NCBI GenBank assembly: GCA_052326585.1
Contig: JBKQLU010000023.1
Coordinates: 1 to 64,000, forward strand
From: JAPLJC01 sp052326585
Lineage (GTDB): Bacteria > Desulfobacterota > Desulfobaccia > Desulfobaccales > 0-14-0-80-60-11
Length of the DNA stretch: 64,000 nt
Direction: 5' to 3'
Shown: in pieces, positions 33,672 to 41,933 of the stretch
Layout: each line of letters starts with the position of its first letter
Position numbering within the stretch: position 1 is the first letter of the stretch
The notes under the pieces: model-generated
The model's input: the letters and a program-made list of their open reading frames with translations, nothing else
Databases searched by the model: none
Told to the model about the DNA's origin: nothing
Made by a program: the position numbers and the translations under genes

Positions 33672-34529
33672 CTATCTCTTCCCCTGCGGCAAGACCCATT
33701 CTCCTACCTTGGTGTACCCTGAAACCACCGCCTGGAGTTCCTGGCGGCGGCTGAAGAACTGTTCCTTCATTTCCCGGAGCCAGCCGGCATGCCGTTTGGC
33801 CTCGTCATAGCCCAGGAAGAAGGAATGTTGGCCCGGCTGCGTCTCGATTTGCAGCCGGCCTTTCTTCCAGGCATAGGGGCCGGAACTGCTGCACAACATG
33901 CAGCGCACCTGACCGTCGGGGAGAAACCGGAAGGTGTCTCCGGTGCAAACCGGACAGGCGGGCACCAGGGGAGGCGCCTCTTCTCTGCCCTGGCCTAGCG
34001 CCACCGCTAGCCACGCGGCCGTCTCTTTTCCTCCCGGCCGCAAGAATATCTCCCCCGGAAGTGCGCCATAGACCACGGCAGAGCCGCGCAAATCCCCCAT
34101 GGTCAATTTGATAAAACTTTCAACATTCAATTTGGTGCAGCCTTCCATGCCGTCAATGCCGGCGATGGCCACCCCGACCGCGGGTTTTCCCCAAAGCCGG
34201 TCGAGCCGCGCGTAAAAACTGAGGCCCCGGTCCAAAAACCGCTTCAGACTCGCATTAGCCCCCAGCAGATACGTGGGGGCCGCGACCACATAAGCATCAG
34301 ATTGGCTCAAGGTCTCCAGGACCAGGGCAAAATCGTCGTCCTGGGTACATTTCTCCTCCCCGAACAAGCACCGGTAGCAGGCCTTGCAAGGGCGGATATC
34401 CATGTCCGGGAGCCTGATGAGTTTCAGCTCCCAATTTCCGGGAAGTTGCAGGTAGAGTTCCTTGATGAAGAGCTCCGAATTGCCAAATTTTCTGGGGGAT
34501 GCCACTAGACCGAGTAAGGTTTTCGCCAT
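33672..34529 (-). CDS. Flavodoxin-fold NAD(P)H:FMN reductase with C-terminal zinc ribbon
   Basis: 285 residues. Residues 1-180 are the NADPH-dependent FMN-reductase fold (LLGLVASPRKFGNSELFIKE, then PTYLLGANASLKRFLDRG), with an inserted cysteine loop C48-C51-C54-C61 (CKACYRCLFGEEKC), as in iron-sulfur flavoproteins. A distinct C-terminal ribbon (CPVCTGDTF...CMLC) follows at about 190-215. Iron-sulfur flavoproteins act as electron carriers in anaerobes; the extra ribbon is less usual. It stands alone, upstream of the AT-rich insert. Confidence 0.8.
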   Translation of the reverse strand: MAKTLLGLVASPRKFGNSELFIKELYLQLPGNWELKLIRLPDMDIRPCKACYRCLFGEEKCTQDDDFALVLETLSQSDAYVVAAPTYLLGANASLKRFLDRGLSFYARLDRLWGKPAVGVAIAGIDGMEGCTKLNVESFIKLTMGDLRGSAVVYGALPGEIFLRPGGKETAAWLAVALGQGREEAPPLVPACPVCTGDTFRFLPDGQVRCMLCSSSGPYAWKKGRLQIETQPGQHSFFLGYDEAKRHAGWLREMKEQFFSRRQELQAVVSGYTKVGEWVLPQGKR

Positions 34530-35357
34530 TTGCCTGACTCCTCCCGGCTTCCAGCCGCGTTTGCCGCGGCGCCCGGCCGCTGGCGGTTCATCCGCACGAC
34601 TGCTGTCCCACTATTTATCTAAGGCGAAGAACTTCGCCTGGCCAGGTTATAGGTGAAATTTTAAAAATAGTGCTCTGTTCCTCCTATGGTTTTATGAAAA
34701 CGTCATAGCTAACTTATTAATTAAATGGATATTTTAGGTTAGTCAACCGATTTCATAAGCGCCTTGGAGAAATTCTTAACGTTCGTTTTCGGTGAAGGAC
34801 GGGCGGGCTGCAATCTTAGAAGATAGGTAGGGAGGTGCCGGAGGCTTGCGTCAAGGTGACAGTTATCTCCGTCTTACGATATGCTGCTATGGGGGGTAGG
34901 GGGTGGCAATTCAGTAGATTCTACCAAGGAGATAAACATACCGAAGTAAACCCTGACCAAAATTTTGACTCGAAACCTTTTTCAAGATTCTCACTCTGTC
35001 ATGCTACTTCCATGGCAAAGCTGATTAACCTTTCGATAAAAGTTAATGGTGCCGGACCATTGACCAAAGGTTCCGTTTCTTGACAACCTCCCTTCTTTGT
35101 GGCAATGTGAATTTTGGAAATAAGTTCTGAAATGTGTGCAAAATGCGGGGGATTTAAGGCAGCAGGTCTGCCCTAGGACTGGCGCAGGAAGGGCAGCGTA
35201 TTTAGCGACCTAAATGAACTGGACAAAATGGAGCATTCTGTCTAATTTTTGCTATAGCCGATCTCATTTCATTTCCTAATTTATATGAAAAAATGATTAA
35301 TCTTTAATATGATTAACTTGCGTTAAATATTTCCATTGTGGATATGGAGGTCAAATT
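34530..35357. other. 828-base gap leading into the AT-rich insert
   Basis: No supported gene. The left part holds a short hairpin (AGGCGAA-GAAC-TTCGCCT, 34622-34639). The middle holds repeat copy A (34884-34967). From about 34970 the DNA becomes visibly AT-richer and remains so to about 37500. Confidence 0.5.
34884..34967 (+). repeat. Dispersed repeat, copy A
   Basis: 84 bases, similar in order and spacing to copy B at 37422-37503. Shared blocks are AATTCAGTA, a TACCG..AGTAA segment and an identical 17-base end CCCTGACCAAAATTTTG (34951-34967). Copies face the same way and flank the ParB-like and membrane protein genes. Confidence 0.75.
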
Positions 35358-36587
35358 ATGCCTTTTTGTAGCCCCGACAAAATCATAGTTCCAGAGGGCA
35401 GATTCAGAACCCCAACCAAAAACGACGTGGTTGAAATGGCCGATTCCATTAAGCAGGTTGGTCAATTGCAGCCCATTCTTGTGACCAAAAATATGGAACT
35501 AGTAGAGGGGCTAACTCGCCTCCGAGCGTGCGAATGGCTGAAACGAGAGGTATTTTATGTAGATGAAGTTGATGCGAAATTAGTTTTTGAAAACCCCCTA
35601 CAGGTGAAAAAGGCCGAGTTGCAGGCCAATTTAAAACGGACAGATTTTACACCGGTTCAGTTAAGCTGTGCCTATGCCGAGTTACACAAACTTATGACAG
35701 CTATGTACGGCCAGAGGAAACCAGGTCAACATACGGAGGGCTGGACTCAGAGTCAAACGGCTAAGATGTTAGGTGTGAAGAGTCCCACTACTATAAGCGA
35801 CGCCTTGCAAATAGCCGAGGCTGAAGCATCTGGACTTTACCCAGAATTGCAGAGAGCAAAAACAACCACTGAAGCTAAAAAAATTATTAAGAGGGCCAAC
35901 GGTAGTCCGATGAGCCAAACCCCTAATAGTCAGCAAAAGTTTTTAGATATAGACAAAGAGGTTTACTTATTTCATCAAGGAAAACGTTATAAGTTGCAGT
36001 CCTTTAATAATGAACATGATTTCGAAGAATTTATTTGTAAAAATATAAAATTATTTTTTGGGCAAAATAACCAGTATATTGACGCAAAACATAAGATAAA
36101 AACTAAATTGTTAGGCGCAACACCAGATGGGTTATTCTTGGATATTAGCGACGAAAATAAGCCTATCTTATATCTTGTTGAAATTGAAATATCTACCCAC
36201 CAGCCAAATCACTATTTACCTCATATAATTAATTATGCACATCTTATTAAAACCAGTAAGCAAATCTTGAGAGAAAATGCATCAGGATATATCGATAAGG
36301 AAATGCAGGCTATATTAAATAAATGTAAACAGCAAGATAACTTCGGCATATTATTCATTGTTGATAAAGAAGATACAATAATTGAATTATTATTTGGTAA
36401 TAAACCTCATGAAATAAATAATTATAAGATAATTAGCATACAATCTTATATAAATATGCAATCAAGAGATATGATATTTGCAAAAATTGAATATTTATCA
36501 CCCGATCAATACAATAAAAATAAAAATGGGAAACCAGCTGAACTAACAGTACCATTAACTCCTGAAGACCTTGCCGATTTTGATTAA
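35358..36587 (+). CDS. ParB-like protein fused to a probable PD-(D/E)XK nuclease domain
   Basis: 409 residues. The N-terminal ParB/Srx domain has GQLQPILV at 35-42 and EGLTRLRA at 50-57, corresponding to the ParB boxes for nucleotide and partner binding. A helix-turn-helix-like stretch is at about 129-160 (WTQSQTAKMLGVKSPTTISD). After a linker, residues 218-300 show HDFEEFICKNIKLFF, then PDG with D257, then LVEIEI with E275 and E277, the E/D-G/(E)xE layout of PD-(D/E)XK nucleases. AGGT lies 9 bases upstream of the ATG. Codons are AT-rich, unlike the neighbours, which implies transfer. Not a chromosome-partition ParB: no parA nearby. A defence or plasmid-type role is inferred. Confidence 0.7.
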   Translation: MPFCSPDKIIVPEGRFRTPTKNDVVEMADSIKQVGQLQPILVTKNMELVEGLTRLRACEWLKREVFYVDEVDAKLVFENPLQVKKAELQANLKRTDFTPVQLSCAYAELHKLMTAMYGQRKPGQHTEGWTQSQTAKMLGVKSPTTISDALQIAEAEASGLYPELQRAKTTTEAKKIIKRANGSPMSQTPNSQQKFLDIDKEVYLFHQGKRYKLQSFNNEHDFEEFICKNIKLFFGQNNQYIDAKHKIKTKLLGATPDGLFLDISDENKPILYLVEIEISTHQPNHYLPHIINYAHLIKTSKQILRENASGYIDKEMQAILNKCKQQDNFGILFIVDKEDTIIELLFGNKPHEINNYKIISIQSYINMQSRDMIFAKIEYLSPDQYNKNKNGKPAELTVPLTPEDLADFD

Positions 36588-36670
36588 ATGGCCCCAAACA
36601 CACGTATGGGGATGTCGAAACTGATCCCACCAGAACGGCATACTTGCAGAGCTAATATAAGCGAATTTAC

Positions 36671-37264
36671 ATGTTTTTTAAAAAAACAGTTGGAAATGGA
36701 ATGATAATTATGAAGACATCATTCATTGGATTATTATTATTGTTATGCGCTTTTGGCATAGCCGTATATTGTACTTATGAAAGATCGAGACTATATCCAG
36801 AGAGAATATTTGGTATTAATAAAACGTATTGGCGTATTATTGGAATAGCTATCCTAGGTGATATCATAGCCTTCATTGGATTTATTTTCCTGTCTTATGG
36901 TCAATCAAATCCGTGCGTTGAGTATTCAAATGTATTAACGATATTATCATTATTATCTGCGGGGGCCATTGCTAGTAATTTTGCCTTCAGTTATCAAACG
37001 GCTAAAACTGACGAAAGTTCATTTACATTCCTTCTCGCAGTGGGTTACAAAATACTATTTCTATTATTATTTGGCTCGCTTAGTTTCTACATAGGTAAAA
37101 GCGTTCAAGTGTCGAAAGCTGAATGGATACAGATAATAGTCCCGGTTATAATGTTTATAATCGTGTTTACCAATACTATATTCGATTTCTGGGATTATCG
37201 AGATGTCGGGAAGGGGAAAGGAAAAAGGGAGAAGGGGGAGAGGATGAGGAGGAGATGGCTGTAA
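36671..37264 (+). CDS. Five-helix membrane protein of unknown function
   Basis: Up to 197 residues; starts at 36671, 36701 or 36710 are all possible and none has a strong ribosome site (36710 gives MKTSFIGLLLLLCAFGI, a natural N-terminus). Five membrane helices are evident at roughly 15-32, 50-72, 85-105, 122-142 and 153-172, with a Lys/Arg-rich cytoplasmic tail (KGKGKREKGERMRRRW). No family recognised. It lies 83 bases after the ParB-nuclease gene within the same AT-rich insert; a two-gene system with a membrane component is conceivable. Confidence 0.6.
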   Translation: MFFKKTVGNGMIIMKTSFIGLLLLLCAFGIAVYCTYERSRLYPERIFGINKTYWRIIGIAILGDIIAFIGFIFLSYGQSNPCVEYSNVLTILSLLSAGAIASNFAFSYQTAKTDESSFTFLLAVGYKILFLLLFGSLSFYIGKSVQVSKAEWIQIIVPVIMFIIVFTNTIFDFWDYRDVGKGKGKREKGERMRRRWL

Positions 37265-37604
37265 GAAATAGATTTCCAGGAAACCCTATCCAGATATCCG
37301 AAGATTTTTGCTACAAGCACTTCTGACATTCAATTAGATTTTCCCACACAGCTACGGGCTTCTCACGCACTCAGACCATCCGTTTATTCGTCTGGTAATA
37401 AGCGATTTTGGGCTTTGGAAAGCTGATGGGGGATAGGGGTAGGAATTCAGTAAAATTCCTGGGTGGGATATACTACCGGGAGTAAGCCCTGACCAAAATT
37501 TTGGATTTTTTCCTTTTGTGCCTATGAAAATTTGAAAACGAAAATTGCTCCAACGCTTACCTTTTTGCCCGGGCTGACACGCACCCTATACGCAACCTGG
37601 GCAA
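37265..37604. other. 340-base gap between the insert and tRNA-His
   Basis: No supported gene. Contains repeat copy B (37422-37503), then ordinary DNA up to the tRNA-His terminator. Confidence 0.5.
37422..37503 (+). repeat. Dispersed repeat, copy B
   Basis: 82 bases, direct-repeat partner of 34884-34967. This copy contains a perfect hairpin AGGAATT-CAGTAA-AATTCCT (37441-37460) and ends in the same 17 bases as copy A (37487-37503). Confidence 0.75.
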
Positions 37605-37637
37605 TAAAAAAGTGGTTAGTTTTTATACTAACCACTT
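37605..37637 (-). terminator. Terminator of tRNA-His
   Basis: Minus strand: AAGTGGTTAGT pairs with ACTAACCACTT (perfect 11 bp, 6-base loop), followed by a T-run (A-run at 37605-37610 on the + strand). Confidence 0.85.
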
Positions 37638-37657
37638 TAATTTACTATATTAAAAAT

Positions 37658-37734
37658 TGGGGTGAGCGACGGGACTTGAACCCGCGACCACCGGGGCCAC
37701 AACCCGGAGCTCTGCCGACTGAGCTACGCCCACC
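37658..37734 (-). tRNA. tRNA-His (anticodon GTG)
   Basis: 77 bases including the encoded CCA and the extra 5' G (position -1, base 37734) that pairs with the discriminator C, a hallmark of tRNA-His. Acceptor GTGGGCG/CGCTCAC; anticodon GTG at 37700-37698; T-arm GCGGG-TTCAAGT-CCCGT. It reads CAC/CAU codons. Confidence 0.96.
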
Positions 37735-37940
37735 ATCCGTTCCCTATTTAACACAGGATGCGTCACCTGGCAAGGGCGGGGGTTTCAAGAGGCGCGCCCG
37801 CCGCTCCCAGCAGCCCGTGGTTGCCAGCCCCGGGCGGCGCCGCGGTCATCGGCGCGGCCCGCCGTTTAAGTCCCGCAGGCCCTTTACATTCCGGACCGCA
37901 GGTTATAATTTAGAGAAAAAGCCACCACCAGGGAGGGCCG

Positions 37941-38957
37941 ATGATTCCGGCGAGATTGTGGGAAAGCCTGGAGGACCGCAAGGTTCTGTGCCATTTGTGC
38001 GCCCATCAATGCCAGATCGACCCGGGGAAGCGGGGCCTCTGCCACGTCCGGGAAAACCGCGACGGCAGCCTATATAGCCTCAATTACGGCCGGGTCATCG
38101 CCGAGCACATCGACCCCATCGAGAAGAAGCCTCTCTTCCACTTTCTGCCCGGCACCCGCTCTTACTCCATCGCCACGGCGGGCTGCAATTTCATGTGCCT
38201 GCATTGTCAGAACTACGATATTTCCCAGTATCCCAGGGTCCACGGCGGCCTGATCCAGGGGGAGGAACGGGAGCCGGAGGCCATTGTGGCCTACGCCCTG
38301 GCCTCCCATTCGGCCAGCATCGCTTACACCTACACCGAGCCCACCATCTTTCTGGAGTACGCCCAGGACGTGGGGAAACTGGCCCGGGAGCAGGGCCTGA
38401 AGAACGTCTTCGTGTCCAACGGCTTCATGACGGAGCAGTCCGCCACGGCGCTGGCGGCCTTCGCCGATGCCGACAACGTGGATCTGAAGAGCATTAGCGA
38501 CGATTTCTACCGCAAGGTCTGCAAGGCCAGGGTGCAGCCGGTGCTGGACACCATCGTGCGCCTCAAGCAGTTGGGGGTCTGGCTGGAGCTCACCACCCTG
38601 ATCATTCCCGGCCACAACGATTCGGTGGCAGAGCTCAGCGAAATCGCCCAGTTTATCCGGGGTGTGGGCCCGGAGGTGCCCTGGCACGTCACCGCCTTTC
38701 ACCCCACCTTCAAGATGATGGACCGCCCCGCCACCCCGGTGGCCACCCTGCGCCGGGCCCGGGAGATCGGGCTCCAGGCCGGGCTGCGCTACGTTTACAC
38801 CGGCAACATACCTCCCGGGGAGGGTGGGGAAAACACCCTTTGTTACGGCTGTCAGGAACTCCTCATCGAACGCCAGGGCTATACTATCCGGCGCTACCTG
38901 CTGAAAGACGGCAAATGCCCCAAGTGCCAGACCCCCATTGACGGGGTGTGGAAGTAG
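37941..38957 (+). CDS. amrS: AmmeMemoRadiSam-system radical SAM protein
   Basis: 338 residues. Radical SAM cluster C82-C86-C89 (GCNFMCLHCQN) inside a pyruvate-formate-lyase-activase-like barrel; an N-terminal cysteine set (C17, C20, C24, C34) and a C-terminal CYGCQ/CPKCQ ribbon are the AmrS layout. AmrS proteins occur with AMMECR1 and Memo homologues and modify an unknown target; those partners are not adjacent here. GGGAGG precedes the ATG. Confidence 0.9.
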   Translation: MIPARLWESLEDRKVLCHLCAHQCQIDPGKRGLCHVRENRDGSLYSLNYGRVIAEHIDPIEKKPLFHFLPGTRSYSIATAGCNFMCLHCQNYDISQYPRVHGGLIQGEEREPEAIVAYALASHSASIAYTYTEPTIFLEYAQDVGKLAREQGLKNVFVSNGFMTEQSATALAAFADADNVDLKSISDDFYRKVCKARVQPVLDTIVRLKQLGVWLELTTLIIPGHNDSVAELSEIAQFIRGVGPEVPWHVTAFHPTFKMMDRPATPVATLRRAREIGLQAGLRYVYTGNIPPGEGGENTLCYGCQELLIERQGYTIRRYLLKDGKCPKCQTPIDGVWK

Positions 38958-39016
38958 TATAGGGCCGCCAGTGGCCCAGGCTTCCAGGCTGGGAGCGGGC
39001 CGCCCGGTGCCGCCCC

Positions 39017-40246
39017 TTAATGAAAGTTATGCAACTGCTCTTCGATCTCCTTAAGCTTGCGCTCCCGGTCTGCCACCGGTACCAGGTTGTCCTGCAGGAT
39101 CTCCCTGGAAACCAGCAAGCCCGCCAGGTGGTTGCCCTTGATGTTCCAATGGGAGTTGGCCCGCCAGTAAAGGTCTTTATCCGAAGACAGGTAGCGGCGG
39201 GGGGTCTCGTCGGCATACCGGCGGAAGAGGGGTAGGAGGTCCAGATAGCGGATCTGCTCTCGCTGCAAAAAGTCTCCCAGGATGCGGTCGGGTCGCTCCA
39301 GGTCGATCTGCCGGCCTCCGGTGAGAAAGGGGTAGACCTGGATGTTGGTGGGAATCAGCACCACCAGTAGCTCGGCCCCCTGGGCCGCGGCCAGTTCCTT
39401 AAAGGCCTTCAGGTTTTCTTCATGCTTAGCCCAGGCCCCGGCCGGGGGGTTCGGGGAAAAAGCCGTAAAATCGAGGGGAGAGTTATAAGAATAATGAGGC
39501 GGGAAGAGGCGGACCAGGGAATCGTCGATCAGGTTGACCAGGATGAAGTGCTGTTCCAGGAAAAGATTAGTCATCTCCCGGAAACTCAGGGGATAGTTCC
39601 CGGCCAGTTTATCCCAGAAGGTATAGGACTTTCCCAGGGTCTCGACGGCAAGGCGGCCGCTCCGGCGGTCTTTATAGGGCGCCGAGGGCACCAGGTAGCC
39701 GTCCACCACCGTCAGGTTGGGAAAGGAGTAGTCATCGTCCAGGTCGTTCCAGAAATAGCCCACGATAATCAGGCGAGGGCTGCGGTGGATACGGGCGATG
39801 ATTTCCTGTGCCTTTAAAAGCTCCTGCCTGGTGCCGTAGCCGTTGACCCCGGCCTTGATAACCCGGTAGTTCAGGAGTTTTTCGATGCGGGTGCCCCATT
39901 TGTCCTCGAAAGGGGCATAGCTGTGGGTGAAGCTGTCCCCCACCAGGAGGATGGGGTCCGGTTCCCCCCGGTAAGGTTCATCGAAACAGCCCAACTCGTT
40001 GGACCAGATGTCGTACTCCACAGAGTTGTAATCCACCGAGGTCCGCATCTTGCCTACGTTGGGGCGGATGTCGAAGCCTTTGGCGGCGTCGAACTGGTAA
40101 TAGTAGCGGATGTGCCGGTCCCGGAGCAGCAGGCGGCGGTATGGGGTGAAGTGCAGGGCGGCCTCCAGCAAGAGTGCCACCACCAGCAGGCTGGCCAGGA
40201 TCAGGGTCAGGTTCGCCAGGAATCTTTTCAGCTTTCCAGGGATCAT
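39017..40246 (-). CDS. Membrane-anchored SGNH-hydrolase-fold protein
   Basis: 409 residues with one N-terminal membrane helix (about 9-29). The SGNH nucleophile block is ILLVGDSFTHSYAPFED at about 97-113; a GxND-like box (GYFWNDLDDDYS) and a C-terminal DLYWRANSHWNIKGN block with the D/H pair complete the site. It resembles AlgX/AlgJ or DHHW-type O-acetyl transfer proteins and other polysaccharide-modifying SGNH enzymes. No MBOAT partner is adjacent. Probably acts on envelope or exported polysaccharide in the periplasm. Confidence 0.75.
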   Translation of the reverse strand: MIPGKLKRFLANLTLILASLLVVALLLEAALHFTPYRRLLLRDRHIRYYYQFDAAKGFDIRPNVGKMRTSVDYNSVEYDIWSNELGCFDEPYRGEPDPILLVGDSFTHSYAPFEDKWGTRIEKLLNYRVIKAGVNGYGTRQELLKAQEIIARIHRSPRLIIVGYFWNDLDDDYSFPNLTVVDGYLVPSAPYKDRRSGRLAVETLGKSYTFWDKLAGNYPLSFREMTNLFLEQHFILVNLIDDSLVRLFPPHYSYNSPLDFTAFSPNPPAGAWAKHEENLKAFKELAAAQGAELLVVLIPTNIQVYPFLTGGRQIDLERPDRILGDFLQREQIRYLDLLPLFRRYADETPRRYLSSDKDLYWRANSHWNIKGNHLAGLLVSREILQDNLVPVADRERKLKEIEEQLHNFH

Positions 40247-40416
40247 AATTGTATCGTTAGGGTAGATTTAGCTGTTAATCAGGCAATTCCGGTCCCTGGC
40301 GGGGGGTAGCCAACCTGGCTGGCAGGGTCCGATAAAGTAATAAGTCAGAGCCGGCGCCCTGGGGAGCGCTGCGCTCCGCGGCCCCATTCACTATCAAAGG
40401 CTATCGCCGCCGCTCC

Positions 40417-40956
40417 CTACCACTCAATCCCGCGGCGGGCCGGGACCCGGGCGGCAGAGTAATGCTTCAGGGGCCGCATTTCCGTCACCAGGTCCGCCAG
40501 TGCGATGAGTTCCGGCGGGGCCTGGCGGCCGGTGAGGACCACCTCCACCCAGGGGGGCCGCCGGCGCAGCGCCTCCAGCCCCTCCTCCAGGGGGATGAGG
40601 TTAAAGGCCAGGGCCAGGTTGAATTCGTCCAGGATCACCAGGTCGTGCTCTCCTGCCTGCAGGACCTGCCGGGCCAGGTCCCAGGCCTCCCGGACCAGGG
40701 CCAGATCTTCAGGGGCCGGGGCCCGCAGGTTCACCAGGGCGCCGCGTCCGAAATGACGCAGAGTGAATTCCGGGGCCAGGCGCTGGGCGGCAATCAAGGC
40801 CTCACCGGTGTCCCGGCCCTTCATGAACTGCACCATGAAGACCCGGAATCCCTGGCCGATGGCTCGCAGGCCCAGGCCCAGGGCGCAGGTGGTCTTGCCC
40901 TTGCCGTCCCCGGTATACACCTGCAGCAGCCCCTGGGTCAGACGTTCCCTGGGCAT
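40417..40956 (-). CDS. cobO: Cob(I)yrinic acid a,c-diamide adenosyltransferase
   Basis: 179 residues. P-loop GDGKGKTT at 16-23, then VFMVQFMKGRDTGE, HDLVILDEFNLAL and VEVVLTGRQAPPELIALADL, all CobA/CobO/BtuR signatures. It adds the adenosyl group to the corrin cobalt. It is divergent from the cobU-cobT-cobS genes 300 bases away. I found no cobalamin riboswitch in the intervening gap. Confidence 0.95.
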   Translation of the reverse strand: MPRERLTQGLLQVYTGDGKGKTTCALGLGLRAIGQGFRVFMVQFMKGRDTGEALIAAQRLAPEFTLRHFGRGALVNLRAPAPEDLALVREAWDLARQVLQAGEHDLVILDEFNLALAFNLIPLEEGLEALRRRPPWVEVVLTGRQAPPELIALADLVTEMRPLKHYSAARVPARRGIEW

Positions 40957-41254
40957 AATAGTCTCCGTGAAGCGATTCTTCTCATAGGCGTCGATCCCGC
41001 TATTCTTGCAAATGTGACGGCCAGGGTCAATGGAAGGCTCAGACCCAAGGAAAGAACGACTTGCACTTGGCAGACGGCGTCAATTCAGGTAACATCTGGC
41101 ACGATTACTAGCACCGACCCGAAGCTGGTGAAATGGTGGCGTAGAGCCGGCGCCCTCGCCGGCCTCATAACCGCCCGGGCCGCGATTCTCCACCTTCAGT
41201 TTTCACAAAACGGGAGCCTGCGGCGCCGGGCCTTATTATTGTAGCTGGTTAATA

Positions 41255-41812
41255 ATGTATCATAGCGAACCCTTACCGGCAAACTTCGAGGTGGCTCTGA
41301 TCCTGGGGGGCGCCCGCAGCGGCAAGAGCCGCTACGGCCTTTCCCTGGCTGAGTCTTTTTCGGCCCCCCGCCTCTTCCTGGCCACCGGCGAGGCTCGGGA
41401 TGAGGAGATGGCGGCCCGCATCGCCGCCCACCAGGAGGAACGGGGTCCCGGCTGGGAGACCCGGGAGGCGCCCTCGGAATTGCCGGAGGCCATCGGCCAG
41501 GGGCAGGGGCGCTATGGCGTTATCCTGGTTGATTGCCTCACCATGTGGCTGGCCAATCTGATGCTCCGGGAAACAGCCGCGGCGGACGACTGGCAGTCAG
41601 GGAGCCGGCGCCTGCTGGCGCTGCTTTCGAGGCTCACCACCCCCACCATCTTCATCAGTAATGAGGTGGGTCTGGGGATTGTCCCGGAGAGCCCCCTGGC
41701 CCGCAGGTACCGGGACGGCCTTGGCTGGCTGCACCAGCAGGTGGCCCGGGCCGCAGACCTGGTGGTCCTGGTGGCGGCAGGGTTGCCGCTGGTTCTAAAA
41801 AAGGGGAGCTGA
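41255..41812 (+). CDS. cobU: Adenosylcobinamide kinase / phosphate guanylyltransferase
   Basis: 185 residues. P-loop GGARSGKS at 18-25, the GTP-binding and guanylylated-His region GEARDEEMAARIAAHQEERG (H59), DCLTMWLANL and SNEVGLGIVPESPLARRYRD, all CobU/CobP hallmarks. It phosphorylates adenosylcobinamide and attaches GMP for the final nucleotide-loop assembly. First of three genes, with cobT and cobS following. Confidence 0.95.
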   Translation: MYHSEPLPANFEVALILGGARSGKSRYGLSLAESFSAPRLFLATGEARDEEMAARIAAHQEERGPGWETREAPSELPEAIGQGQGRYGVILVDCLTMWLANLMLRETAAADDWQSGSRRLLALLSRLTTPTIFISNEVGLGIVPESPLARRYRDGLGWLHQQVARAADLVVLVAAGLPLVLKKGS

Positions 41813-41933
41813 TCGGCTGGCGGCGCCCCCCGCCTGGCGCAGGCAATTTCTGCCGCAAAGACGCGATAAGGCAGAAGCGCTGCTTTAAAGATATCCTGAA
41901 AATCAGTCTCTAAAGGTAAAAGGTAAATTTTCC

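Noticed and set aside
37532..38077. ORF running across tRNA-His into amrS
   Set aside because: It reads through a clear tRNA and its terminator.
40957..41254. Search for a cobalamin riboswitch between cobO and cobU
   Set aside because: None of the conserved B12-box blocks was found on either strand.
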